The position numbers and the translations under genes were made by a program. A model generated the notes under the pieces. That model did no database searches. It was not told where the DNA came from and saw only the letters and a program-made list of their open reading frames with translations. This document shows, piece by piece, positions 1 through 10,794 of a stretch of DNA of 64,000 nucleotides (position 1 is the stretch's first letter; each line of letters starts with the position of its first letter). The stretch lies in contig NW_026562179.1 of assembly GCF_027943255.1 (NCBI RefSeq), positions 7,070,501 through 7,134,500 on the forward strand, written 5' to 3'. Source of the DNA: Anastrepha obliqua (taxonomy: Eukaryota > Arthropoda > Insecta > Diptera > Tephritidae).

Positions 1-1650
1 AGGTGGAGATATTTCTGTTCTTCTATCGAATCTACCAGAGATTCTGCGAGGCTAAGCCGTACTTTGTCCAAAGATCATTCACTACTTCTTGGGTAAAGAT
101 GCAAGATTATACTTGGACTTCTACGGCAGAAAAATCTCTTGAACTTCTTTTAAACACTAATTTTCCGGGATGTAGCGCTCATGACAGTGATGTTGGGAGA
201 ATCCAGTGGAGCCGTTATGACTCACAGTATCTTGTCGATGTAATAGCTACGAAAGAGAAGGTTGCATGGGCAATCAAATTATTCTCACCTTTCAAATCTC
301 CAGGCCCTGATGAAATCTTTCCTAAGATGTTACAGGAAACTCTTGATAGTATTCTACCATGGCTAATGGAAATTTTCTAAGCGTGTCTAAACTTAGGAAG
401 CTTGGAAGAAGATGTATACCAAGTATACATTATGGTATAAGGCGGTTAAATTACCAATTTTAACGTATGGCTCGGTGGTTTGGTGGAAAGCTCTGGAGAG
501 AGAATACAACATAAAATTACTCGGCAGAATACAAATATCAGCCTGTGCAAAAACGATCGGTGCAATGTGCAGATCATGTCCTCAATACACTGACACACGT
601 TATTCCAATAGACCTACACATTAAGAAGACGGCAACCATGAGTGCATTTAGGTTAAATGGACCGGATCGCTGGAAAGAAAAAACGTATGGTCATGCAAGT
701 CTATTATTCCGACAAATTCAGTTAACCTCGGTGAGACCTGACTACATCGTCCCGACGGTAACATTCAATAGGAATTTCGCCACTCTCTTTCCATCTAAGG
801 AGGAATGGAATAAGGGATTCTCACTAAACAACTTCGACACTACAGTCTATACAGATGGCAGTAAAATGGATTGTGGTGTTGGAGCTGGTATATATTCTCA
901 CAGACTTAAAATTGAAAAATCTGTGCGTCTCCCCGATACCTGCAGTGTAGACCAGTCGGAAGTACTTGCAATTGGGGAAGCTTGTAGGCTACTAATCGCA
1001 GATATTTCTTTTAAGGGCAATATCGCTATTCTTTCGGATAGCCAAGCTGGATTCAGCTACAAAAACCTCTATGATGGTTCAACCAAATAGGAAAAGCCTT
1101 TCCACCTTGAGCGAAAACCATAAAGTTACCTTAATCTGGGTTCCGGGACATCGGAATATTGAAGGTAACGAAAAAGCAGATGAACTGGCAAGAGGAGGAT
1201 CTGCCACGAATAACGCTCTTGCAGAATCGGTATTCACACCATTAGGTGCAGTCTACAGTACAATTTCCCAAAAATACCTCCGAATCGCGTATTGTACATA
1301 GAGAGACCAGACGAAATGCAAAATAAGCAGCACCCTCAACCTCAAGCAATCGTCGGCATTAATAAGCATGAAACGACGGGACGCCTGGAAACTAATGACA
1401 GTCATAACTGGCGTTTGATCTGTCAGAGAACAGGCAGCCAAAATGGGTATCCCACACAATACATACTGTCACAGTTGTAAACAACCGGAGAAAAAGGAAA
1501 CAATCTTCGACTTCCTCTGTGAATGTCCTGCCCTGTGGAAGGAGAGAATGTCAACCCTGGGCAAACCGCTGTTCGAGGGTCTCGAACAACTGTCTGGCTT
1601 GTATGTCAGCAACCTAATAAGATTCTTTAGCCGCACAGACTGGATATATT
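1..1650 (+). pseudogene. Non-LTR retrotransposon family 1, copy A (RNase H-bearing ORF2, degenerate)
   Basis: Broken ORF2 of a Jockey-superfamily element of the R1/LOA/I type that carries RNase H. In order: linker and start of RT (FKSPGPDE at about 295-320), a jump at about 395-410 that removes the RT catalytic core, thumb region (YGSVVWWKAL, about 470-500), RNase H (YTDGSKMD at about 845, LSDSQA at about 1035, WVPGHRNIEG at about 1140), and a C-terminal CCHC-like domain (YCHSCKQPE, CECPALW, 1460-1550). Frames change at about 60, 400, 600, 1085 and 1300. The left part leaves the window. Its 3' end is replaced at about 1650 by a SINE tail. Same family as 4620-8255 and 43265-44880. The family is firm; the clade name is less certain. 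Confidence 0.85.
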
Positions 1651-1744
1651 CATGTGGAACAACATCAAGACGCACGCCACAAATAGGAGGAGTAGTTCAG
1701 CCAAACACCCAAAAAGAGTGTACGCGCCAAATATATTTATATAA
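1651..1744 (+). repeat. SINE 3' end fragment
   Basis: Matches the 3' half of the full SINE at 30744-31080: GGAACAACATCAAGACGCAC, the GGAGGAG block, GTGTACGCGCCAA and a TA-rich tail. The tRNA-like head is absent, so this is a 5'-truncated copy or a recombination scar joined to family 1 copy A. Confidence 0.8.
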
Positions 1745-1855
1745 CTCGAACACGTACGCAATCATTGATAGGGGCAGAAAGCAGAAGCAGTACTTTCTCG
1801 GAGATAGTGCCGTGCGCAGCTCGGCGATATGATTACAACCATTAGAGAAACTCAA
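1745..1855. other. Unassigned spacer
   Basis: About 110 bases between the SINE tail and the next non-LTR fragment. Nothing recognisable is seen. Confidence 0.4.
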
Positions 1856-2699
1856 AAAGGGGAAAACGTGGGGCGATAGTGACAACGTGCAATACCAGGG
1901 CTTGGCAGATAAAGTTCTGAGCAATAAAGCTGAAGTTAGACTCCTGACGCATGAGCTAATAATAGAGTGTAGGGATCCCGATGAAGTATCTACAAGGAAA
2001 GATATAGTACAACTATAGTAGATCCATTTAATCTACCAAACATCAACGTAGCGGTAGTGAAAAGCTTGCGTAAAGCGTATAGGAATCCTACGAAAGAGCA
2101 CTATCCAAAGCTTAAACTTAAATCACTGCGAGGTACCCCAAAATCTACTGAAACAAACGGTGTTAGACATGATGGTTAACGTAGAAATAATCTCAGAGTC
2201 TTACATTATTCCTTCGCGCAATGATTGCAGATATGACCCAAAAAATAGCAATAGGTATGGACATGCGGTATCCACCCGTTTAAGAAAGCAGATCTAGTAG
2301 ATACGAGAAAGCGCTTCGTTTGGGCCCTCATCAAAAGTTGCCATATTGCAGCTGTTATGCGCCCCCCAGCTGGACGATTCAAGAGTTCAAAAAGTCTCTA
2401 AACCATATTGTAGAGGCTGCGAAAGGCCGTCACCCTGCCATCATAGACGGCGACTTTAACGCGTGGGCAGTAGAATGGGGCTGCTTTATTAGTGCATTCG
2501 CACCGCATAATTTCGTCGTAGGCAACAATGGAAGAACAGTCAACTTTCATACGGATAATAAAGGGTTCATCGTTTATATTACACCTAGGAATAGCTACTT
2601 GGCAAGATAATCTAAATGTAAAGTCAGCGCGTACTATACCCACAGTGATCATGAAGCGCTAGTTAGAGACATACCATTATTAAAACGAGACAAAAATTA
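1856..2699 (+). pseudogene. Non-LTR fragment: ORF1 end and endonuclease start
   Basis: The first half (about 1875-2110) reads in shifting frames as the ORF1 region of R1/I-like elements (an ECRDPDEVST-type segment, then VVKSLRKAY). The second half, 2320-2610, is an APE-type endonuclease piece with the catalytic motif GDFNAWAVEWG and, after a shift, a YTHSDHEAL motif near 2640. It is cut at the TA of the mariner at 2702 and the same ORF appears to resume at 3883, with the middle of the linker missing. Early stops make it non-functional. Confidence 0.65.
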
Positions 2700-2701
2700 T
2701 A

Positions 2702-3880
2702 TCAAGTCAGTCCATAAGTTCGTGCGTATTTTGCCCATAATTTCACTTTCGTACGATTTTTGCATACAAAAAAATTATTCGCGGAATACAACGGAACTAT
2801 TTATATTTTCTTTGATATATTGTGCATTCAACAAGTGATTTTAATCGCGGATAGGAGCACGTGTTGTTAAAAAATAAACGTATTAAAGGCATATTTTGTA
2901 TTTTTTTTATAAAAGTGGTATAAATGCAACAACTGATGCTGCAGAAATAAACACTCTTCACGGAGAGGATACCGTGAGTGTAAGGATTGCGCAAAAGTGG
3001 TTTTCGAAACTCCGAAGTGGTAACTGCGACGTAGAGGATGCCCCGCACGCTGGTTGTCCTGACGCCCTGCTCGAACTCATGGAAGCTGAGCCAAATTTGA
3101 CAGTCGATATGATAGCTCAGAGGTTAAGTTGGGAAAGGTTTCAAAGCTGGGAAATGGGTTCCGCATAGACTTTGTGTCGCCAATCTTCAGCAGAGAGTGA
3201 ATGTGTGTTCTCAGCTGCTGCAACGGCTTGAAAATGAAAGTAAAAATGCTTTACAATAATCGTGTTCGCAAACGCCAATGGTTAGATAAATATGAAACAT
3301 CAGAACCGACCTCTAGAGATGGCCTTCACCCCAAGGAGATTCTTTTGTCTATTTGGTGGGATATAGCCGGCATTGTTTATTATGAACTTCTGGAACCAAA
3401 CCAGACGATAACGGCTGATTATTATTCCCATCAGCTATCAAACCTGAATGAGGCACTTAACAAAAATCGACCGTCTTTAGTGAATAGACGGAAAGTTTTG
3501 TTTCACCACAACAACGCAAGACCTCATACGCAAGGCAAACATTAGGTAGGTTGAACTAACTCGGATTGGAGCTAATGCCGCATCCACCATACTCTCCGGA
3601 TATTGCACCTTGTGATTATCACCTTTTCCGTGGACTTCAATCCCATATGAGTAACAAGAACTACTCCTCAAAAGAAGCTACAAAAAGGGATATCGAAGCG
3701 TATTTTGACTCCAAGGACAAACAATTTTTTGAGCAGGGAATTAAAAATTTGCCTAAAAGTTGGGAAGACATTGTAAATAATAAAGGAAAATATATTATTG
3801 ATTAATAAATACTTTAAACATCTTTTTTATTAATTTTAAAACCACCTTTAAAAAATGCTCGCACTTATGGACTGACCTGA
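2702..3880 (+). mobile_element. Mariner element, complete ends
   Basis: Terminal inverted repeats are visible: the left end begins TCAAGTCAGTCCATAAGTTC, and the right end read on the other strand begins TCAGGTCAGTCCATAAGTGC (18 of 20 equal). Both are flanked by TA (2700-2701 and 3881-3882), the Tc1/mariner target duplication. The length of about 1.18 kb is typical. The element sits inside the non-LTR fragment 1856-4266. Confidence 0.9.
2896..3805 (+). pseudogene. Mariner transposase, frameshifted (DD34D type)
   Basis: Pieces in order: N-terminal helix-turn-helix region (2896-3168), linker and central region (3201-3545), C-terminal catalytic part (3566-3805) with YSPDIAPCDYHLF holding the third catalytic aspartate. 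The second catalytic position reads HHNNARPHT, where mariners normally have HDNARPH, so that aspartate is lost. The block around the first aspartate is missing between 3168 and 3360. At least two frameshifts occur. The protein would have bound the TIRs at 2702/3880 and catalysed cut-and-paste transposition. It is dead. Confidence 0.88.
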
Positions 3881-3882
3881 TA

Positions 3883-4266
3883 TTTCCTCTTAGGCTGGCA
3901 AGTTTTAAGATTCTTAAAAAGCAGCTAAAAAAGGAGATCCGGCGAAGTAGCCTCATTTAATCAGCTCTGCGACAACGCAGACAAAAATATATGGGGTAAC
4001 GCATACAGATTAGTGATATCAACAATTACTAAAGCACCGCAAGTAAAATGCCCAAAACTTGCTAAATCAAATAGTTCAGACACTATTTCCTCACCGCCAA
4101 ACAAACAACATGTCATACATGCATCTAGAAATGTCATCGAAGATATAACAACTGAAGAAGTTTTGCAAGCAGCAAAAATTATTGGAAATTGCAATGCATG
4201 GCGTTACATGCATCTAAAAATGTCATCGAGGATATAACAGCTGAAGAAGTTTTGCAAGCAGCAAAT
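3883..4266 (+). pseudogene. Non-LTR fragment: endonuclease-RT linker, continuing 1856-2699
   Basis: Reads as the linker of R1-like ORF2: a basic helix (KILKKQLKKEI), then CDNADKNIWGNAYR, then an EDITTEEVLQAAKI segment that normally precedes the SPGPDG block of RT. Frames shift and stops are present. It lies just right of the mariner in the orientation expected if that mariner had split one element, but a few hundred bases of linker are missing between the halves. Confidence 0.6.
4119..4266 (+). repeat. Tandem duplication of about 60 bp within the linker
   Basis: CATGCATCTAGAAATGTCAT (4119) recurs as CATGCATCTAAAAATGTCAT (4207). The two copies run about 60 bases each and differ at a few sites, so this is an old local duplication with period about 88. 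Confidence 0.8.
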
Positions 4267-4269
4267 TCA

Positions 4270-4610
4270 AGAACAGCCATTGCATCCATTGAAAGCAACC
4301 GTTTGGTGCGGCCCATAGGGTGGAGAAATCGTCGGCCCATATTTCTTCTAAGATGAAGATGGCGCCAATGTAACAGTGAATTGCGAACGGTATTGTGCCA
4401 TGATAAACGACTTTTTGATGCTAAAGATTAAAGCCCGCGATCTCCACAATATTTGGTTAAAGCCAGACGGTGCTACTTGCCATACAGCCTGTGAAAAACG
4501 AATTTACTGCATCGTCGTTTTGGTAAGCAATTTATCTCTCGTCATGCTATTGATAATTTTCACTATTGTACAGCGAAAACATTCGACATTTTGCTGATTC
4601 ATCCAGTGCT
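4270..4610 (+). pseudogene. Tc1/mariner (DD41D-like) transposase fragment
   Basis: Shifted frames give a VWCG-PI segment, DEDGANVTVNCERY, then LHNIWLKPDGATCHTA (second catalytic aspartate in the DGATCHTA block) and a trace of an HRRFGKQFISRHA segment. This is the central catalytic region of the same family as 8290-8640 and a relative of 31663-32390. Ends and N-terminus are missing. Confidence 0.75.
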
Positions 4611-4619
4611 GATTAATAC

Positions 4620-6133
4620 ATAATTTAACTAGAATTTTCGAACCATTTTGCTGGCACATCGGCGTTACCATTTTATTTAGTGGTTATTTACAGCATGACT
4701 TTATCTAGTCTGTGCGGTTTAAGAACCTTATCAGGTTGTTGTCGTCTAAGCCAGACAGTTGTTTGAGACTATCGAACAGTGGTTTACCAGGGGTTGACAT
4801 TCTCTCCTTCCATGAGGCAGGTCATTCACCGAGAACGCAAAATCGTTTCATTTTTCTCTGGGTGTTTACAACTGTCACAGTGTGTTTTGTGAGGGGTGCC
4901 CATTTTGACGGCTTGTTTCCCGATAGACCACAAGCCAGTTAGCACCGCCGTGAGTCTTCATCCTTTATATATATGTCAATATTGACGTTTGTTTGTGGTT
5001 GTAGGTGGGCCATAAAGTTTTGCAAACTTTGCGTGGTCTCTCCATCTACATTCTCAGATTATGGTTTACACTCAAGATGGTAACACTATTTCTGCTTTGT
5101 TCCACCAGTTTAGAGTTTGTTGTAACTGAATTCAATGCTTGGATTGCAGCTTGGCTATCCGAAAGAATAGCGCTAGTCTACCTAAATAGGTAGTACACTA
5201 TTAGTAACCTAAAAGCTTCCCCTATTGCCAGGAATGTCACCTGAAAGAATATGCAAGTATTGGGAAGACGCACGAATTTTTCAATTCTTCGTGTATGAGA
5301 ATATATACTAGCTCCAACACCACAATCCATTTTTAAACCATCCAGGGACTTGCATCATTTAATCTAAGTGCAGTCATGGTTGCCATCTTCTTGATATGGA
5401 GATCTACCGGAATAACATTTGTCCGTGCACTAAGAGCCTCCCTAGGACATCATCTAGATGCACCGACCGTAATTTCTCAGTCTCATCTTTGTATTCTGCT
5501 AATGTAAAGTACCGATCCGTATGATGAAATTAGTAGTATGTTGAATGCAATGAAATTAGAAGTATGTTGAACACCCCATTTTCTTCCATGCATACGTTTG
5601 CAGCCAAACCGAACAATTTCTGCTTTCCTTACCGGTTCTTTAATGTTCAGCTTCCAGCTAAGTTTGGAGTCTACGATAATTAGTGGTGGGGTACCTTGTA
5701 TCTAGGGGTAAAAGGCTTGAGTTCTGTTTTGCGTGTTTTTTACTGCCAAGAGTTGAACTCACCTAGCGCCCTTTGAATCATCCAACTGATCGTGTTAAGA
5801 TGCAGATCTGATGTCATTACCACCACATCTTCAGCATACGCCACCACTTTTATCCCAAATCCCGAAATTTCTCTTATCACACATAACCAAAGATGTGGCG
5901 ATAATACCTCTCTCCGTGGAGTTCCCCTATTGATCCTCTTGGTTGCGTTGGTATTTCCCATTTTAGCTTTGATTATCATAGTTTCTAGCATAGAGGTGAC
6001 CCAACTACTAATGCAGCTTTCCACCACTAATTCTATCAATGCCCGTAGGCTGACATCAACGTTATTAAAGAGCCTTCTTTATCCAAGAAGACCGCCATGG
6101 TATACGGATTGTTTTCTAGAGTGCCCTCTATTG
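4620..6133 (-). pseudogene. Family 1, copy B, 3' part (RT to 3' end)
   Basis: Read on the minus strand from 6133 down: RT motif A (AVFLDKEG and FNNV, about 6060-6090), GTPRREVLSPHLW (about 5915), the catalytic block AYAEDV (about 5840; normally AYADDV), thumb, RNase H remnants (about 5000-5340) and the C-terminal zinc region (about 4710-4860), with 3' UTR to about 4620. Many frameshifts. It continues at 8002-8255: copy C has inserted at 6134 with an 11-bp target duplication, and joining the flanks keeps the frame through LHEV...AVFLD. Confidence 0.88.
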
Positions 6134-8001
6134 AAGGGCCCCCCCTACAAGAAGGTCCACGGGGGCACTCCACAAGGGGGGGGGGGGGGTGTATTATCTC
6201 CACTTCTTTGGCTATGTGTGATCAGCAAAATCTTAATAAAACTTGACGGAGGTGGGGTAAAAGTGGTGGCGTACGCTGATGATGTGGTGTTAATGGTGTC
6301 AGGACTGTGTCCAAATTCGATCAGTGGGATCATCCAAAGGGCGTTAGGCGAGCTTAACTCTTGGGCCAAAGGATGTGGGCTAAGTTTAAACCCGCGTAAA
6401 ACAGAACTTATGCTTTTTACCACCAGATATAAGGTACCAACTTTCACCGTACCAAATATCAACGGACAAACTCTGACTTTATCAAACAGTGCAAAGTACT
6501 TAGGGGTAATTTTGGACTCCAAACTTAGCTGGAAGTTAAACGTCGAAGAACGGGTAAGGAAAGTAGAAATTGCTTTATATGCCTGCAAACGTATGCTTGG
6601 AAGAAGGTGGGGTCTTCAACATAAGCATACATTATGGCTGTATAAGGCGCTTATACGACTCATTTTATCGTATGGTTCGGTAGTTTGGTGGAAAGCTCTA
6701 GGGAGAGAGTACAATACCAAATTACTCGGCAGAATACAAAGATCAGCCTGTGCAATAACGGTCGGTGCAGTCAGATCACGTCCTAGAGAGGCTCTCAATG
6801 CACTGACACGCGTTATTACAATAGACCTACATATAAAAAAGACGGCAACCATGGGTGCATTTAGGTTAAATGAAGCGGGTCGCTGGAAAGGAAAAACTTA
6901 TGGTCACGCTAGTCTATTATTGCGACAAACTCAGTTAACCTCGGTGAGGACTGACTACATCGTCCCGATGGAAACGTTCAATAGGAATTTTGCCACTTTC
7001 TTTCCATCTAAAAACGAATGGAATAAGGGATTCTCTCTAAACAACTTCAATACCACACTCTATACAAATGGCAGTAAAATGGACTGTGGTGTTGGAGCTG
7101 ACATATATTCTCATAGACTTGGAATTGAAAAATCTGTGCGTCTCCCTAATACCAGCAGCGTCTTCCAAGCGGAAGTACTAGCAATTGGGGAAGCCTGTAG
7201 GTTACTAATCGCAGATTTCTCTTTTAAGGGCAATATCGCTATTCTTTCGGATAGCCAAGCCGCAATCCAGGCGCTGGACGCGACTATAACAAACTCTAAA
7301 GTGGTGGAGCAAAGTAGGAATAGCCTCACCAACTTGAGTGAAAAGTATAGAGTAACCTAAATTTGGGTCCCGGGACACCGGAACATAGAAGGTAACGAAA
7401 AAGCTGATGAACTGGCAAGAGGGGGATCTGCCATGAATAACGCTCTTGCAGTACCAGTATTCACTCCACTAGGTGCGGTCAAGAATGCAATTTCCCTAAA
7501 ATACCTTCGAATTGCGTATTGTAGATGGAGAGACCAGACAAAATGCAAAATCAGCAGAACGTTATGGCCCACCTACAACCTCAAGCAATCGTTGACATTA
7601 ATAAACATGAAACGACGGGACACCTGCAGACTTACGGCAGTCATAACTGGCTTCTGGTCTATCGGAGAACAAGCCGCCAAAATGGGCATCCCTCACAACA
7701 CATACTGTCATAGTTGTAAACAACCGGAGGAAAAAGAAACAATCTTCCATTTCCTCTGTGAATGCCCTGCCCTATGGAAGGACAGAATGTTAACCCTGGG
7801 CAAACCGCTGTTCGAGAGTCTCGAGCAACTGTCTGGCGTAGACGTCAACAACCTAATAAGGTTCCTAAACCGCACAGATTGGATATAGTCCTGCTGCAAA
7901 TAACTGTTAAACAATTTGGTAACGAGGATGTGGCAACAAAATGGTGCGGAAGCGCTAGTTGGATTCTGGATGAATCACCACTCTAACCAACCAACCAACC
8001 A
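6134..8001 (+). mobile_element. Family 1, copy C: 5'-truncated insertion into copy B
   Basis: Flanked by the exact direct repeat GCCCTCTATTG (6123-6133 and 8002-8012), an 11-bp target-site duplication. The copy starts in mid-RT and ends with a tail of AACC units (7984-8001), as expected for target-primed reverse transcription. It lies antisense to its host, which is an older member of the same family. This is the youngest family 1 copy here. Confidence 0.92.
6141..7888 (+). pseudogene. ORF2 C-terminal half: RT, RNase H, zinc domain
   Basis: Nearly continuous frame. RT: GGTPQG...VLSPLLW (6160-6200) with a 14-G run at 6176-6189 that adds three glycines; AYADDVVLM (6271-6297) is the catalytic block; KYLGVILDSKLSW (about 6495). 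Thumb at 6590-6700. RNase H: YTNGSKMD (about 7060; the normal catalytic D of YTDGS reads N), FQAEVLAIGEA, LSDSQAAIQ (about 7245), WVPGHRNIEG (7364). The C-terminal zinc domain runs from YCHSCKQPEE (about 7705) to DWI-stop (7888). One in-frame stop at 7358-7360. The open frame upstream of 6134 on this strand is only the antisense of copy B, so it is excluded. Confidence 0.9.
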
Positions 8002-8255
8002 GCCCTCTATTGTTCGAATTACCTCGTGAAGCACCGTCTCCGTAGATTTGCCTTTAAGGTACGCATGTTGTGCAGTTGATATAACACAACTCTCCAATTA
8101 CGTTCTTAAGTGCATATCCAAAAGCCTTTCAAAAGTTTTCAAAAAGAAGGATGAAAGGCTAACAGGTGGTAAATTTGAGAAAGATTTAATTACCCATGCA
8201 ACTTTCTCCAGAGAATCATATTGCCTCTCCCTAATTAAGGGGGATCAATTTAGAG
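8002..8255 (-). pseudogene. Family 1, copy B, 5' part (start of RT)
   Basis: Minus strand from 8255: EKVAWVIKSFS (as in copy A at 262), then an internal deletion, then SFFLKTFERLLD and AQHAYLKGKSTETVLHEVI ending at the target duplication 8002-8012. It joins in frame to 6133 downwards. Confidence 0.8.
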
Positions 8256-8289
8256 GTATTAGGTTTTAAATAGAAATAAAACATCGAAA

Positions 8290-8640
8290 ATTCACATTAA
8301 TTTAGCAATCCTTTATTATATCTGTGAAGAACTTCTCACGACATCTATATTTAAAGATAATCACTTTCAAATGTTAACCGGAACTGGGAGGTAATTCGCC
8401 CATCTGTAAACTTTTATTTTTAATGACTCGCTGACGAACTTCGGTCGGTAGCTCGTGAATAACTTTAGTAATGTTGGCATTCAATACCTCAATAGAAGCT
8501 GGTTTATCCACAAAGCATTAAGACTTTACATACCCTCACAGATAAAAGTCCAAAGGTGTGATATCACAAGATCTTGGTGGTCAATCCACTACTCCGAGAC
8601 AATAGATAAAATGCTCACCGAAACGACGATGCAGTAAATC
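8290..8640 (-). pseudogene. Tc1/mariner (DD41D-like) transposase C-terminal fragment
   Basis: The minus strand reads LLHRRFGEHFI, then DWPPRSCDITPLDFYL (third catalytic aspartate), then a C-terminal tail. Same family as 4270-4610: the two overlap at a TACTGCATCGTCGTTT stretch. No TIRs are seen. Confidence 0.75.
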
Positions 8641-9240
8641 CGGAAGATATTCTCCTACCACCCATATCTGGGAGGCGTTTCTCTACCCAGCACCCCCTTT
8701 AGGCACCTCCTTTAGGATAACAGATTCGTCCGAGGGATGACGTATGTATATAAGACATTTTTTTTTAATTTTAATGATGTTTTGTTTTAAATATGCACTT
8801 TTCATAACAATTTCAATATAAAAAAATATGTTTTTTTACGTAAGTGGGTCATAAGATATGCGTGTAAAATATGCTTTTGCAAAATTTATTTGTAAAAAAT
8901 TAAGTTAGCTAAGTAGTCTAAGTCTCGTGAATAGATGAATGCTTCAAGATTTTCGACTCTTTTTGTTTATTGGTAAATGAAAATACTTAGAAATATTTAT
9001 TTAATCAGCAAAGGAGGTACTTGTAGAGACTGTCTTATTGCTATCATATTTGTAATTTCTATTTACTACTAAATGGTTCCAAGCCCCTGTTTCAACACTT
9101 CGGCATAGTCCTCTAAGGTGTGACCGCTTTCCTCTAATTTCAGAATTTTCCTAACCAGCTTGAACTGAACCGGTATACAAAATTTGATTTTCTTAGGTGC
9201 ACTCCTATTTTTTGTGTCTCCCTTTTATGTGGCCCATGCA
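8641..9240. other. Unassigned AT-rich stretch
   Basis: No coding similarity, TIR or target duplication recognised. Confidence 0.4.
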
Positions 9241-9584
9241 CAATTATATATATATATATATATGGTATATATATATAATTGGCGCGTACACCCTTTTTGG
9301 ATGCTTGGCCGAGCTCCTCCTCCTATTTGTGGCGTGCATCTTGATGTTGTTCCACAAATGGAGGGACCTACAGTTTCAAGCCGACTCCGAAGGCAGATAT
9401 TTTTATGAGGACCTTTTTCATGGCAGAAATACACTCGGAGGTTTGCCATTGCCTGCCGAGGGGCGACCGCTATTAGAAAAATGTTTTTCTTAATTTTGGT
9501 GATTCACCGAGATTCGAACCAACGTTGTCTCTGTGAATTACGAATGGTAATCACGCACCAACCCAATCGGCTACGGCGGCCGCC
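9241..9584 (-). mobile_element. tRNA-derived SINE, near full length
   Basis: On the minus strand: the head GGCGGCCGCCGTAGCCGATT holds an A box (TAGCCGATTGG, consensus TRGCNNANTGG) and a B box (GGTTCGAATCT) lies about 50 bases on, as in RNA polymerase III promoters. The body (TGTATTTCTGCCATG, CGCACGCCACAAATAGGAGG) and a long TA tail follow. It is non-coding and would depend on a LINE for mobility. Short ORFs over it have no meaning. Confidence 0.88.
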
Positions 9585-9884
9585 CATTGCCTATGTTTTT
9601 AATTTACAACACTTGTAATCAGGTTGCATACAACATAGTTATATGCATCCTAGACAAACCAGTTATTTCAACTCAAGTAGAATCTTTTGAGTTTTTTCTT
9701 TCCACGTAATTCGTAAAATTTTCTAGTATTATTTTACAGGTCAGATGCAAAAAGAATACAGTTACAGTTGCTTCCAAACATTAGTTCCACCGCCCAAAAC
9801 ATGTGGTCAGTTCGTGAAATTTGTGAACGCAAAACAAAGCATACTGAATAATTTCAAAGTACCTTTGGTAACTATACTGCTTAT
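9585..9884. other. Unassigned stretch
   Basis: No recognised feature between the SINE and the mariner end at 9885. Confidence 0.35.
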
Positions 9885-10560
9885 ACGAGGTGTGTTCAAA
9901 AAATAAAGTGAATTTTCATTTTTGTCAAAAAATATTTATTTATTCATCAATTTCTATTTTATTTCCTTCAAAGTAGTCCCCCTCAGATATAATACACTTG
10001 TGCAAGCGTTTTTTCCAATCCCCGAAGCAGTTCTGACATACACGTTTTAGTACCCATTGAGCTCTCTCAGGGATTCGGTTTTTATGTCCTCAAACGCCAT
10101 CCTTTCATGGGTCTCTTCAATCTTGGGAACAGATTCCTGCGTTTTTTACTTATTGCTTCACACAAACAGCGAATAACTTCAAGGCAATACTCATTATTCA
10201 CCGTACGATCTTGTTGAAGAACTCCTGATGCACGACGCTATGGTAATCGAAAAAAACAGTGAGCAAAACCTTGATATTTGATCGAGCTTGGCTCTCTTGG
10301 ACTATTCCATTGGGAGGATTGGGCTTTGGTCTCAATGTCATAACCATATACCCATGATTCGTCACCAGTTATGACCCTTCTAAGCAAATCTGGATCATCG
10401 TTGACGTCATTCAACAATTCCTGAGCGATGCTCATACAACGTTGTTTTTGGTAAAAATTCAGCAATTTTGGATCGAACTTCGCTGCCACACGCTTTATGC
10501 CCAAAATTTCCGAAAAGATTGCTTGGCACAAGCCAACCCTAAGTACTGTCACTGTATGCC
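9885..10560 (-). pseudogene. Mariner fragment (irritans-like), 3' end and central transposase
   Basis: The end CGAGGTGTGTTCAAAAAATA at 9885 is preceded by TA (9883-9884) and is a mariner TIR. On the minus strand 10552-10238 reads transposase with VITGDESWVYGYDIETK (first catalytic aspartate in TGDESW). The coding region between about 10230 and 9990 is degenerate. The opposite TIR is not found before 10700. The closest relatives in the window are 16567-17073 and 45520-45680. Confidence 0.82.
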
Positions 10561-10794
10561 ACTGTCATCATGTCAAGTATTGTTGAGTACTTAATTCCAT
10601 TTTTTTGACACAAACAATCTAAACATGCTATATTGCTAAAACTGTGAACAAATCTTCGAGACGAGTGTACCAACATAAAAAAAAATAATAATGGAATGCA
10701 CCCCTGAATTACATATATTTCTTATTTTATTTGATATGTTTATAAAAACAAAAGAGAAAAGAGCAATCCTTTGGTACTCCCAAACACAGCGTAT
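10561..10794. other. Unassigned stretch
   Basis: May hold degenerate 5' sequence of the mariner to the left. Nothing firm is seen. Confidence 0.3.

Noticed and set aside
6176..6189. 14-G run as a functional slippery site
   Set aside because: It adds whole glycine codons in a truncated, dead copy and may be a sequencing or replication-slippage product.
5792..7360. 522-codon open frame as one gene
   Set aside because: Codons before 6134 are the antisense of copy B; only the part after 6134 is sense RT/RNase H of copy C.
9184..9493. Three overlapping ORFs of 74-98 codons
   Set aside because: They lie over the SINE and its TA tail; no coding similarity.
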